In this document: piece by piece, positions 10,301 through 21,015 of the stretch
Layout: each line of letters starts with the position of its first letter
Numbering within the stretch: position 1 is the stretch's first letter
Source of the DNA: Nitzschia sp. pyKryTriq1
Taxonomy: Eukaryota > Bacillariophyta > Bacillariophyceae > Bacillariales > Bacillariaceae
Length of the DNA: 64,000 nucleotides
Direction: 5' to 3'
Assembly: GCA_956465555.1 (NCBI GenBank)
Contig: OY101119.1
Coordinates: 1,214,570-1,278,569 of the forward strand
Notes under the pieces: model-generated
Database searches by the model: none
What the model was told of the DNA's origin: nothing
Seen by the model: only the letters and a program-made list of their open reading frames with translations
Made by a program: the position numbers and the translations under genes

Positions 10301-11250
10301 GTATCTGTGACTTTGCGACCAGCCAAGTACTAAGAAGCGCGCCAAGTCAGATTGCGGCTGAGTGCATAGAGCCTACTTTTGAGAAAGAGGGTATCACGAA
10401 TGACTCTTCAGAAGAGGAGCTCGCCAGGGTTCAGACTCTTGCTTTCAATAACGCCAGAGCGTGCCTGGAAAGGCGGCTAGTAGATGCGATCGGGAGTGGA
10501 TTGGAGATTTTCGGCCCAAAGGTTTTGCATCCCCGAATAGCCTCGATTGCCATCAGCCTTTCTGTCGCGCGAGGCTTGCTGTCAGGGCAATCCGTTTTGC
10601 ATACTTTGGTCTCGGGCGTATCCAAAACCGAGCAACGATATAAAACGAATTCGCTAGATGTTAAATCCATGGCTGCAAAAGAAAACAGCAATGGAGATCT
10701 TTCGAGTCTGGCCGTCTCTGCAATTGAGGAGATCACAAGTGCTTTTGATGGTACCACGAGCGAGAAATTGGCGCCGAAAGCGGCAGATATCCTCGTCCTT
10801 GTGCGTCAAGCTTCTTCATGCGTTCAGAATCTGGCATCCGACAGGGATCGCTCCATCCCAGCTGAGTCGAGCCTTCGGGCGTTTGTAGCCACCCTTCTCC
10901 AGTTAGATCGATCAAGCAAATCAATTTTGGAATGGTGTCGAACGCTTCCAGACGAGGAATTTCACTCTATACTATCGGCGCTTCTCAGTCTCATCTTGGC
11001 AATTGCTGCTGTCAGTAGTTATGGCCTGAAGCGATTGACTGCTTTCATCAACGGTGACCTGGTTTTGCGCCTCGTCGAAACATCTCACGATGGAGAGCAG
11101 AGCAGCCACGTAGTCCAACTAATTGAAGATTTGGTCGATGCGAATATGATTGACCTAGCCTTATTGGCCGATAGCGTGGGTACAAAAAAGCACACTGGTC
11201 ATATCGGAGCTATACTATCAACATTGTTGGGCGCACAGCACATATCTTAA
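7328..11250 (+). CDS. CDAN1: Codanin-1-like protein (2 exons)
   Basis: Exons 7328-9154 and 9241-11250 are joined over an 86-bp intron with a CAG|GTAAGT donor and a CTCGTAG acceptor, phase 0. The product has 1278 residues. It opens with poly-Thr and poly-Glu runs from microsatellites, then MRSLLDWLDGRVDAIALEEN and a motif TYEEAFPSLANANN. The middle holds NLVTIYFSLFRNMLIPSTP and LELHLLIRLL. Just after the intron comes LFPGYQEFFFLFLHQLPFNF, followed by KLQLVARFLGYLIFSPNW. This order and wording fit codanin-1, which in animals binds the histone chaperone ASF1 and holds it in the cytoplasm. The animal homology is from memory and not aligned; function here is inferred. A fresh retroelement lies just upstream. 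Confidence 0.62.
7340..7412 (+). repeat. Coding (ACG)n and (GAA)n microsatellites
   Basis: Runs of acgacgacg and gaagaagaa encode the Thr and Glu tracts at the amino end of the codanin-like protein. Confidence 0.85.
7546..7572 (+). repeat. Coding hexanucleotide repeat (AGTACA)n
   Basis: Four to five AGTACA units encode an alternating Ser-Thr tract in the codanin-like protein. Confidence 0.85.
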
Positions 11251-11300
11251 CACGCAACAGTGATTGTATTTATGTTTCACAATAATCCGATGTTTTTATC

Positions 11301-12206
11301 TTACAACGTAGCAACAGAAAGAAGCAGAAGCATCTGAGGGGCTCTCCAAGCCGGGATTCGGGAAACTGACGAGCCTCGACTACCCGACTCTGCAGTTGCT
11401 CCACCTGCTGGGCTGGGGGTTGCAAGAACAGGCGGTGCCGTCGGGGAAGCGACTGGAGGAAATGTGTCATCATACGGTTGACAAAGACTATAGCTGTCGT
11501 CGGATATGTGCTGAAAGACTTCACTTCCAGAGCCATCGCAGCCAAAGTGCATCGCACCAGGAACAAGATTGTCGCACTAGATGTCGAGGGCACTGGAACC
11601 ACCAGGACAAAGAACAACGCTGCAGCTCGAGCACACTTCACCATCGACTGAGACTTCACACAAATCTCCCGGTCCCTCCTTGATCGTGATTCTTTTGTTT
11701 CTTCCGGCAACAAATGCGCTGGTTTCAAAGGACGACAGAAAGAATCAGTACTTTCCTATCATCGCTCCGTATTCAATAGACACCTTGCACAACGTCTTGT
11801 CGGTGTTGCAGTACTTACAGGTCGTGTCTGCACAAGAAAGCTTCACACCTTCGCCATCTTGCACACACATGCAACTTGTTCCAAGATTTCGTTGGCTGGT
11901 TTCATAAAAGTTTTTGTCGTCTTCGCAAAACTCGAACGGATCTTGGGGAGTGATGCACTGTTCGAATTCAAGACCAGAAAAAAACTCAAAAACCCCACCT
12001 ACAATTGGTTCGAGCGTGCACTCATCGAAGTTTGCACCCACTTCGATGTAGGAAGTGAGTGAAGTGGAGAGGGGGGGGATGAGACTTGCTGAGCGACGCA
12101 TGTCATTCAGCCCGTGTCTCGTGTCATTGCGTGCCTCAACGGAGAGGGTAGGAGGAGGAGGAGTCGACCATGGACCATGCAGAGTGAGAGTCCAATGAGA
12201 AATCAT
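11301..12206 (-). pseudogene. Cys-rich surface/secreted protein with two in-frame stops
   Basis: One reading frame runs from the ATG at 12206 to the TAA at 11301 and is broken only by TGA at 11745-11747 and TAG at 11577-11579. All three pieces are coherent in that same frame. The first has LSCADTTCKYCNTDKTLC; the second has SAFVAGRNKRITIKEG, then GDLCEVSVDGEVCSSCSVV; the third begins CDNLVPGAMHFGCDGSG and ends in a Ser/Pro-rich stretch and hydrophobic tail (APQMLLLLSVATL) suggestive of a GPI-type signal. The pattern fits diatom extracellular Cys-rich proteins. No signal peptide is visible at the start, so a first exon may be missing. A 33-nt GT...AG stretch covers the TGA but is too short for an intron. 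It is likely a recent pseudogene; readthrough or sequence error is possible. Confidence 0.65.
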
Positions 12207-12556
12207 CAATGTACTGTTCCGCCCGATCTGTGATCCGTCATCCGATGACTCTCGTATGTTTCTATGTAGCTCTTACACTAGTAGTATGATACTCCTAGCA
12301 CCTACTGGTAGTAGCAAACTGACTCCTAAATTCACCGCCCAACTTTCATTCGAGAGAATTGCCTTCGGTGGCTGCGCTAATCAATCACCAATCTAGCTAC
12401 CGGTACAAAAAGAAGCACCATCCTTCTCTGTAGCATTCTATTAAAGAGAGAGGAGTCATTATGAAAAGAACATTGTTCCATGGGAGCAAAACAACCGGCT
12501 AGTAATCTCGATGTGAGAACTCACGATTGTTCTCAACCATCCTTTCCATTGTGATT
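12207..12556. other. Intergenic, about 350 bp
   Basis: Between two minus-strand genes. It contains short palindromic ctagtag/accggtac words and no other recognisable feature. Confidence 0.4.
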
Positions 12557-13129
12557 TTAGCAGCAGCTGCAGCACGTTTCTTCTTGAGAGTAGTTTACTG
12601 GAGTCATGACACCCTTTCGCATCTCGTGCCAGAAAACCACATGGGGATACGCGAAGAATCCGGACATGATGGCACTTCCAAGATCCAGGTAGACCAAACT
12701 TCTCACCAATTCGACGACGTACCAGCTCCCTGCGACCACCACCGCCCATTGATTGAATCTGGTGGCGCCATAGATTCCAAAAGCATTACAAAGCATCCCA
12801 ACACTCGCAAACCCGATCGTCATACCAATTTTGGCACCATCCATTTCTTGCAGCGCCGCAATCACCGCGTCGTCATCAATTTGCGCCGCATACTTGTCGC
12901 TGGTGATCATGGCAATCGAAAGTATGGCCAAGGCTGCAAAAGCAAGACTGATGATATTTACAACAATTACTGCTCGTCGGGTATCACAGCAGCACCCACA
13001 ACACACGTGGCTTTGCTTGGGAGCCATCGTTCCCGATTGCATTGGAACATATTCATCGCCTTGAACGACAGCGATAGCAGCAGCCTTGGACGCATCACAA
13101 TCATCTGAAGCTTGTTTTGAATTCTCCAT
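12557..13129 (-). CDS. Tetraspan membrane protein with Cys clusters, unknown
   Basis: A 190-residue single-exon ORF with four hydrophobic segments: about 55-75 (VVNIISLAFAALAILSIAM), 100-120 (GMTIGFASVGMLCNAFGIYG), 125-145 and 150-165. A VCCGCCCD cluster comes just before the first segment and CCSCC ends the protein. Such cysteines next to membranes are typical palmitoylation sites, or could bind metal; that is inference. The layout suggests a small four-pass membrane protein in an endomembrane or the plasma membrane. I do not recognise the family. Confidence 0.7.
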   Translation of the reverse strand: MENSKQASDDCDASKAAAIAVVQGDEYVPMQSGTMAPKQSHVCCGCCCDTRRAVIVVNIISLAFAALAILSIAMITSDKYAAQIDDDAVIAALQEMDGAKIGMTIGFASVGMLCNAFGIYGATRFNQWAVVVAGSWYVVELVRSLVYLDLGSAIMSGFFAYPHVVFWHEMRKGVMTPVNYSQEETCCSCC

Positions 13130-13796
13130 AATTGTTTTTGTTCAGAGTCGAATGTTTTGTCTATCAAAGTGATTGTGTGAAGCAACGAAGTATCAAATTT
13201 ACCGGTGGGTTGCAAGTGTCCTTGGTTTGTGGAAAGGAGCTACTGCTCGATCGGATCTTTCCTTTTATCACAATAACAACCTGGTTAGCATCATCGTTTC
13301 GCCAGACTCTACAACTGCAACCAACATGAAAATACTTAGCAACTTTACATGTGAGACATGCGCCGACACAAGCTTGCCCAATAAGTAGAGGAGGATGAGC
13401 GACAGGGAATTATGAATACTTAGGCGAAGCGCCAGCCGCTCTTATGGGAAATAGCGTTCACACCTGCAGTTGATGAAGTCTTGGCGATCGCTATCACGAC
13501 TTTTTAAAAACTCGTACTCGTGATTTCATGAGGCAGGCTCGCCTTGCTGGCATCGTACATCGTATGTACCAAGCCTGCGGCGTCCTACCGGTAGTACTAC
13601 GAGTACTACGTGTACCGTACTACCAGGTACCCGGCAACTAGAGTACAGTACTACTAGTAGGAGTAGCAAAAATCCCGCAAAGATGACGAATGACGATTGA
13701 CTATTGCCGATTGCCGTGACAATAACCAGCAAGATAATAAAGGATGGGTTCCAAGTTCCACTAGTCTACCTGGTACCAAAACAGTCAAATATCACC
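13130..13796. other. Intergenic, divergent promoter region, 667 bp
   Basis: Between divergently transcribed genes. Holds a dense cluster of GTAC/CTAG palindromic words near 13580-13665 and no gene. Confidence 0.5.
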
Positions 13797-14678
13797 ATGC
13801 AGTTCAAATTGGAACCTCAGATAGTTACGAAAGCGACAATCATCGCAATCGCCGCTGCGCATTTGTTTGTGTTGAGGTCAATTTGGAAGAAAGCACCTGA
13901 AAAAGCTAAATCAATCGAAAATGCTCAAGCTTCCGATGACTCCACAAGTACTGGTCCAGTTGTCAGAACGTTCCCTGACGAGGAGACCCTATCCAAAGAG
14001 CTATGCGCCTTCGTCGCCAAAAATGCAACAGAAGCTATCGCTGCCCGTGGCGTTTTCCACTTGGCGGTGGCTGGTGGCTCGCTTTTGGATACACTAGTGG
14101 AACTGAGCGATCACAAAGATTCTGTCGATTTTTCCAAAGTGGTCCTGTCCTTTGCCAATCACAAATGCGTGCACCCGAATAGTGAGAAAGCGAACATATC
14201 AAAGAGCAAGGCCAAATTTGCGGGAAAAGCTGGAATCAGTATATTTGTGACGCCCTCGGTATCTCCTATGGATGGGGGCGATGGATCGGAAGAAGCTGAG
14301 TTCTACGCCAAGGCCCTCAAGGATATGGGTATTCCTCACGCCAACGGATTTCCAGTTTTAGACCTTATCCTCCTCGGGCTGGGCATAGACGGGCATATTG
14401 GATCTTGTCACCCAATGGGTCCTGCGGTGTCAGATTCTACGAAGGCAGTGGCTGCAGCCCCTAAGATTGGCGAGCCCGCTTCCATTACATTCACAATCGA
14501 GACGATGAATTCAGCGCGACAAGTGGCTGTAGTCGTCAGTGGTAGTGCCAAGGGAAAGAAAGAAGCTCTGAAACGTGCCATGACAAGACCTACCGAGGCT
14601 CCGCGTGGCACGTTCCCCGCCCAACTATTGGAATCACCAATATTTTTTCTTGACTCTGGAGCTGGAGCTTCTGTTTAA
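13797..14678 (+). CDS. 6-phosphogluconolactonase homologue, membrane-anchored, divergent active site
   Basis: 293 residues from the ATG at 13797, where a signal-anchor (VTKATIIAIAAAHLFVL) starts; an in-frame ATG at 13704 would add 31 residues. The glucosamine/6PGL fold is clear: FHLAVAGGSLLDTL, then DLILLGLGIDGHIGSCHP, FTIETMNSARQVAVVVSG and PTEAPRGTFPAQLL. 6PGL hydrolyses 6-phosphoglucono-lactone in the oxidative pentose phosphate pathway. The usual D-E-R of the active site (F-x-D-E-R-x-V-P) is here ANHKCVHPN, while the His of the DGH motif is kept. Activity is therefore doubtful. The leader suggests an endomembrane or plastid-periphery location rather than the cytosol. Confidence 0.8.
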   Translation: MQFKLEPQIVTKATIIAIAAAHLFVLRSIWKKAPEKAKSIENAQASDDSTSTGPVVRTFPDEETLSKELCAFVAKNATEAIAARGVFHLAVAGGSLLDTLVELSDHKDSVDFSKVVLSFANHKCVHPNSEKANISKSKAKFAGKAGISIFVTPSVSPMDGGDGSEEAEFYAKALKDMGIPHANGFPVLDLILLGLGIDGHIGSCHPMGPAVSDSTKAVAAAPKIGEPASITFTIETMNSARQVAVVVSGSAKGKKEALKRAMTRPTEAPRGTFPAQLLESPIFFLDSGAGASV

Positions 14679-14786
14679 CTACAGAAAGATTTAGGAATGA
14701 CGGACTCGGATTGTCATTCAATAAACTGAGAGAAGTGCTGGGGTACTGCTATTTGATTAGTTGAAGAGCACGAGCGCGGATTGTGA

Positions 14787-16834
14787 CTACTCGTCAGATT
14801 TGACGGGGTGAGTCGGAGCCCCTGGAGCTCCATTGCCGGTGGGAGAAAAAACGGCGTCGATGCGGCGAGCAAACCTTTTGATCTCGGCTAGGACCGGCGA
14901 TGATGGACGTAGAATCATGCCATCAGCTACTTCATCCTCTGTATCGTTTCCGTCGTTTGAAATTTCTTCAGACGTTCGTTTCTTGCCATTCGAGGAAATG
15001 CGTTCGTAGAGCTGGGATTCCGTGATGACATATTCTCTTGCTTTCAGCAGACGCTTGTCGAGGCATTCATCGCACTCCCAATAGCCTTCAGGAACACCGC
15101 TTAACGCGGGACGCAAACATCCCAGATGGTACTCACCCTCGCACCCATCACAGATGAGGAGGCTGCCCCCGTCACCGCAAACTGCACAAGCATCTACACC
15201 GTGGACATTCAGGAGGACCTTTTCGTTCCTTTCGTCAGCGCAAACCGTCTTCAGTCGTCGATAAGCATCTGACTTCTTGTAAGTTCCAAGATAGTAGGTA
15301 AGGCAGCTTTTTACATCCTTTCCCATTGATTTCGAGAGCGCACTCATGTCCTTCCGTAACCGAAAGATCTCAACATGAAATTTCGCCTTCTCCTCCTCTG
15401 TCCAATCAGATCCGTCAATTGGATTCAAATGGCTCAGTATCTTAGCCATGTTCGGAGTTAAGTCTTCTTTTTCGTTTAATCCCAAAAGGCCCAATGCTAC
15501 AAGGGCTTGCTCTTTCTTATTAGGGGGCACCTTCTTCTCCAGTACTGTCTCTAGCATCTCGTTCCGGCTGGCCTTTGGATCCCAAATAAGCTCATATCTT
15601 TTAAGGCAGCGATAAGTCAGTGATACAGTTTTCTTCGCGGTCTTCATCATAAACTTAGAATGTACTTACAAATCAGAGTGATCGCCTTTGGTGCACGTTC
15701 CAGCGGGCGGGATTTCAGTCGCTTGAAACTCGTCGCCGACTTGACTAGTCCGCTTTGGAAATAAAGAGCCGCCATCTTTCCAGCTGAGATCGATCGCTGT
15801 TCCCGACAATGCCGGGCGATCTCGCTTCGTTACAATAGTTTCCTCGGGAGATGAGCTTACAGAAGAAGCTGTAGAGGCTGGAGTCGCTGCTCGTCGACGA
15901 CGCCTGGAAGAATAGGAGGAAAGCTGGTTTCCTTCAGCTCCTTCGGATAGTTTTGACTTGATTTGATCCTCAACGTTGTATTCAGCTTTAAACAAATCTG
16001 CAATCTTTTTCTCTTCGTCATTGCGACATTCTAGAACCCGATCAATTACATCTTTTACTCTATCATAGTAGTCTTTCCCACGTTTCCCTTCCTTGGTCAA
16101 GGGCGAAGGTGCTGTGGTAGAAGGCTCCTTGCTCTCGGAACTTGGCGGGAAAAACGTAATAGATCCTTCCTCCTTGTCGACACCCACAAGCTGTATCCAA
16201 AATGTAGTTGTTGATTAAAGGGGCGAGTGTAAAGTTAGAAGATTTGTGAATAGCATGAAAGTAGTCCAAGGACGAAATGAAACAAAAAAATGATTTTCTA
16301 TCGAAGAATAGCTCGATTCTACGACTGCGCTCGTAGAAATTCTACGGAGCGGTCATCGCCGCGCGAAACGCGTTCCCGGACGGATGATGGGGTGACGAAG
16401 TATTATGAAGGGGTCAACTTCGTACAGACAGTATTCCTACTGTACAAGTACGACCGATAGCTATTGTACTTCGCACAGAGTATGTAACGAAAGCTATCAT
16501 GGAACTAAGACAAAGATTGTCGTCGAAACCATGGGCGACATCACCATTCTCAAGATTACTGACAATAAAAAATGGAAATACAAACGAAGAAGAATCTACG
16601 TACCTTGCGCCAACCGATGCGCTCGAGCTCCTTCCACATGGTCCCCCAAAACGCTTCCAGTAGCTGTTTTTTCTTCTTACTAAAACCGCAACCGGCATAC
16701 AGGTGAGTCTCCCGTTTGACCCTTTGCTGCACTTTCTTAGCTATTTCTGCCTCGAGCAACGCTTCTTCTGTATCATTACTAGGTAGTACAGGAGGTGTAA
16801 CTTTTGTTTCTTCCTTCTCAGGCGTTTCTGTCAT
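14787..16834 (-). CDS. SANT/Myb-like plus PHD-finger chromatin protein (3 exons)
   Basis: Exon 1 is 16604-16834, exon 2 15670-16190 and exon 3 14787-15597. The introns are 413 bp (GTACGT...ATACAG) and 72 bp (GTAAGT...TTAAAAG, with a CACTGACTT branch-like site). Spliced length is 520 residues and both joins keep frame (GWRKLVGVDKEE; HSDLYELIWDPK). A SANT-like segment (DWTEEEKAKFHVEIFRLRKD) lies at about 315-368. A PHD finger lies at about 387-430, with Cys pairs CAVC, CDGC, a His in YHLGC and a final CDEC. PHD fingers read histone H3 tails, and SANT domains often sit in histone-modifying complexes. A basic RRRRR stretch in exon 2 may be a nuclear signal. Specific complex unknown. Confidence 0.82.
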
Positions 16835-17642
16835 GATGTGATCGATTTTTATGAGGGGTGCAACAGAGGTACCGTACCGTTACCGGTAGGTTGGGCGAAA
16901 TGCCGCAGGAAGGCGCGGGAGTGGACTGGACGAAGAAAAGGGGGTGACCTAGGTACGAAGTACCCCACTTCTAAAGGGGGAACCGAAAGCCCACAACCGT
17001 CCGTTTGAATGGTATAGCCTGTCCGAGATAAAGCAAAAATCAGCTGATTTTTGCAAAAGTCGGCCGACTTTGGCAAGCGCAGGCGGCTCTCGGTTATCGC
17101 CTCTGGTCGACTGTGAGACGGCTGGTCGACTGCGACTGCTGGTCGAACCGGTCAAATCTTGCTACGATGATTATGATTACGGGTATTATGTACGGTATAA
17201 GTACACTGAGTACTGTACGTACCGGTACGACAGCACCCCGCCCGCCAACAACCCGTAGTACCGGTAGGGACCCAGCGTCAAGAACGCGGGCGCGTCAGGG
17301 ACGGACTCCTCTACTAGACGGACGACTCAACGCGCACGCGTGCCTGGCCGTGGACGCGGGATCGACGGTCTATGTAGATACTGTAGCAGGTACAGTATGC
17401 CATACCTGCTGCTGCGTTGGGGGACCTGCCCGCCTTCCAAGAAGTCTCGAAGCGCTTCTTGTCGGCAACAATGAGGCCAATGATCAAGGATGCACGCGAA
17501 GATGCGATTACCAAAAACCAGAAGGTCCCTCTCTACTCGTACCGTACAGTAGAGAATAGCCCACACTCAGTGAACGAGGAAATATCTCTACTCGAGTTGG
17601 TTGTGGAGTTCGGGGAAATCAACAATATTATAGAGCGTTGAC
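16835..17642. other. Intergenic, divergent promoter region, about 810 bp
   Basis: Between two divergently transcribed genes. GTAC-rich words are frequent (for example gtaccggtacgac near 17220). Open frames here have no coding character. Confidence 0.5.
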
Positions 17643-18807
17643 ATGACAATGGCTGCCAATCCATCAGACGACGTTTTCCAGCCTTTCGTTGCACCCCCAG
17701 CGGGGTCAAAAGATGATCCAAGAGGATTTGCTACAGATTTGGAAGAATTCGATCCTTTTCAGATCGGCGCTTCTACAGAAACCAAGTCTCCGAGAGCAAG
17801 GTCGAAGAAAAGTCCAGACCGCAAAGTGGCAAGCAATGGGGGATCATCACCGAGTAAGGCCAGTACAAAACTTGCTCCTAGACTTGACGTGAAATTCATG
17901 GTGCACGAGGAGGTGACTTCAGTGTCGGACCCGAACGGAGAAAATGAGGGCTCGTCAGAGGTTTTTGTTGAGGGCACTGTTCAGGTAAGTTGGAACATAA
18001 TCGAGACATGTGGGTGATACATGTTGTCAGAACGATTTATTGAAACGCTTTCCCTCCGACCTTCAATACAAATTGCAGGCTCAAGTCACATCATCAGATG
18101 CATTGAAAAATTCTCCGTTCATTTTGGCAGCCACTAGTACTTCGGGCTCCGACGTTAATTTCACTGCGAACGAAGAATATGCCAAATCTTATTCGTCCCC
18201 TGGACAAGCGCAAGTGAACGTCGTAAAGATTCCGAAATCAGCCGTTGGCTTCGTACCGGTAGGGAGTTTTGATGCTACCGAGAAGGTAGCCCACATGCCA
18301 ATGGTACGTTTCACAGTTTGTACCTTACTTTTCTCGTCAATGTTATCAAGTTTGCCTCTGATTTTGTCTCTCCAGCTTCTCGAACGCAAGATTACCAGAT
18401 CGAAGGCTAAAGTACAGATTGCCATCCAGGTGAGATCAAAGTTGTCAAATATAGATGATATGAAGGAAATGTCGATTGCATTAGCAGTTTCGGATAAAAT
18501 CGCGAGTGATTCAATCGAGATCAATGTGGGGAAAGGCGAATGGGATCGTATAACTCGAACTATAATATGGAAGCTCGATAGTTTGCCCAAAGGGGAGAGT
18601 TTTATGGTCAGTGCACGCGCCAAGCTAACAGAAGAGAACGAAAGTGTCGACACGACGGAGCTAGATTTTCCAGTGTTGCTTCGGTGCCAAAGCAACGACC
18701 GCATCAGTTCGGTCGGATTTCGAGCAATCGAAGCGAGCGGATATCCCGCGACCGTTTCCTCGGGAACTTTTCGGACCAGTTTCAGAATAGTCCATCGATT
18801 GAACTAG
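17643..18807 (+). CDS. Mu-homology-domain (muniscin/adaptin-like) protein (3 exons)
   Basis: Exons 17643-17984, 18079-18303 and 18376-18807 are joined over introns of 94 bp (GTAAGT...TTGCAG) and 72 bp (GTACGT...CTCCAG), giving 332 residues. The amino part is disordered: near residue 15 it has PFVAPPAGSKDDPRG, and a Phe-rich DPFQIG motif follows. The rest resembles the carboxyl mu-homology domain of adaptors and FCHO/SGIP muniscins: a beta-rich fold with DRITRTIIWKLDSLPKGESF, then VSARAKL. These proteins recruit cargo or initiate clathrin coats. The assignment rests on the IxWK..xLxxGE pattern and a terminal beta-strand pattern, so it is moderate. The second intron is a multiple of three without stops, so its retention would insert 24 residues. 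Confidence 0.6.
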
Positions 18808-19748
18808 GTTCATTGCATTTGTCAGTGCAAGAGAGTCAGAATCCGTGGTATTGTTTTCCGCCAGCTTCGCCCGTCTTTAATTGAACCACGAACTCGAAGC
18901 TTTCAATTCAGACATATTATTTGTTTCATTCTGCATCGGTCAATGTTGGCGGGAAGGAGATGAAATTGTTGTTCGGTGTAAGAGTATCCATTTCGGGTGG
19001 AATTTGTGAAGGAGTCAATCTCGAGATGAACTTGCGCTTGGACTACAACGGAGTGCTGAGGGAGGCTATAGCAAAGTCAGAAGAACCCAAACGCTACGTG
19101 TATTGGGAGACGTGCGATAGTTGCACGTAATTGATTGTACTCAAACTATGATTTGATAGTACTCCAACAATGATGTGCCGATCGGATTACCAAGCATTCA
19201 TCTCTACTGTTAGACGACAACCTGCTATTCTAGAGTACTCCCGGAGTAGTAAAGTAGACGACTCTGTACCCTAGAGCCTAGAGAGAGCTACGGTAGTGGA
19301 GTGCTCAACATTACGAATAGAATTGATTTCTCTCTTATTCATTCGCACCGGTACCAGGTAGACTACAGTATATGTAGCAATGGAAAGTTGCCACCAACCC
19401 TTCTACGACCAATACGACTTCTCAAGCAGAGGCATGGCAGGCGCAACGGCTTTCACTCCTGTCGGCATCTGCCGTTGGTTGTCGTGGCATTGTATAATGC
19501 CCGGTATTTATATAAATATTCATATATGGCTATAATACATTTCATCAACGAGCATTTCGCGCGGGGAAAGCCAAACAACGACAACTTGCATTCCACCACA
19601 ACAAACAAAGGGAGCACAGCACCAAACACGACCTTCGACGGTGACAACAGGATCACCATTGTATACCAGAGCTTTTTGGAATACCTCACAAGGCTGGCAA
19701 CGATAGCGTGCTCGAGAAGGAGTGCTTGTAGGATTACATATTGAGAAA
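18808..19748. other. Intergenic, about 940 bp
   Basis: A 69-codon ORF at 18921-19130 lacks support as a gene. The rest holds CTAG/GTAC palindromic words around 19195-19300 and AT-rich sequence near 19500. Confidence 0.45.
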
Positions 19749-20146
19749 ATGGATTCGGCTGGGAGTTTTGAAGATGTGGCAAGGCAGTTAACCTATCGAT
19801 CAAGGGGGCGATCAATTATCGAAGTCGTGTTGGTGAGCATTTCTATCCTAGAATTCACCTCTTCTAGTGTTGCTATGTTGTGTTTCTTATCCTGTTTGTT
19901 CCTGTGCCACTCTTCCAGGCCATTGGTTTCGTGGTTTTCCTTGTGGGGTTCATTACTGTCTTATGTATCGGCAATTATTTCCGCGCTAAACGGGCACAAG
20001 AACGACAGCGTCAACGGCGACTGGCGAAACTAGCTGCTTCCAGCAATGCAGCTGCAGCGCAGGGGATGTATGCACCGGAAGGGAATTATTCAGCATCCTA
20101 TGAAGCACCGGCGCATGTTCCAGGAAATGGCGGTGTACATGCATAA
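19749..20146 (+). CDS. Small single-pass membrane protein (2 exons), unknown
   Basis: Exon 1 is 19749-19832 and exon 2 is 19919-20146. They are separated by an 86-bp intron (GTGAGC...CTTCCAG, phase 0), giving 103 residues. One transmembrane helix (IGFVVFLVGFITVLCIG, about 30-46) is followed by a very basic stretch (FRAKRAQERQRQRRLAKL) and a Gly/Ala/Tyr-rich tail. The positive-inside rule suggests the tail is cytosolic. The family is not recognised; the size and layout are common among small endomembrane proteins. Confidence 0.62.
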
Positions 20147-21015
20147 TGCAACAAATTCGCACACTTCCATTTTCCATGCACCACGCGTCGCTTCGTTCGA
20201 CAATCTGCAATCTACTCCCTTGGTGGCGGAGTAGTCCTAATTCAGCCATCGGGAACGGTGAACATCTCGGTCGGGCCTTATAGACACCAATGTTCCATTT
20301 ACTCCGTGTATTTTTTGTGATTCTTCTTGATCTGCTACTTTCCTTTCCTCTAGTAGTTTTCGTATCTCTGGCTTTCCATGCGGTGATCATCTCTGTTCGC
20401 ACATCGGGCTGCCGGATACCGGTATCGTTCTATCCCCTCTAGTATGAAGTCGTTTCTCTCGTAGTTTTTGACTCTGAATGGTTCTCTGACTTACTTTGTC
20501 CACTACAAACGCGCATTCTTCGTTCTCTACTACAAGTACCTTGCTTGCTGGAATAATTTGCAAAGCAAAATCTGATCATTTCTCCTTGCACTCTGATCTG
20601 ATTTTTGTAGATATTACAGTAGATATTGTAGTCTACTACTAGATTTTTACCACTGGATGGAAATACAGGTAGAGAAGAATCATCATCAATCGAATGAATC
20701 AATCATCAACTAAATAGAACGACTCAATCGACCTCTTCTATTTTCTGACGTCATCGGATACAAGGGAAAGCCAAGTGCCGCAATACAGCAAAGGCCAACA
20801 ACCAACAACCAGATCGACAATGGCATCGCGAAGAATAATCATCATCGCTACCGGTACAGTACAGTATGTCAAGCAAGGGTCAGAAGCGTCAATAAAAGAG
20901 CGTCGAGAAACGCAGCCTAAAAAGTTTGCGTTCAAGGCCTCAGTGTCCACCGCGCGAAATATAGGATAGCAACCTTTCTTCGATCGTTCGGCCTTGAATT
21001 CTCCTGAGCGTGGTC
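20147..21015. other. Intergenic, about 870 bp
   Basis: No convincing ORF or RNA. Contains repeated caacaaccaacaacc-like runs near 20800 and GTAC words near 20855. Confidence 0.45.

Noticed and set aside
11713-11745. 33-nt GT...AG stretch as an ultrashort intron removing the TGA of the Cys-rich gene
   Set aside because: Far below the size of the other introns here (70 bp and more) and it does not explain the second stop.
15598-15669. TAA between the second and third blocks of the PHD gene, first read as a nonsense mutation like the two listed
   Set aside because: A 72-bp GTAAGT...TTAAAAG intron with a CTGAC branch-like site removes it and rejoins the frame cleanly.
18921-19130. 69-codon plus-strand ORF after the mu-homology gene
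   Set aside because: No domain, no splice link to the upstream gene and no homologue that I recognise.
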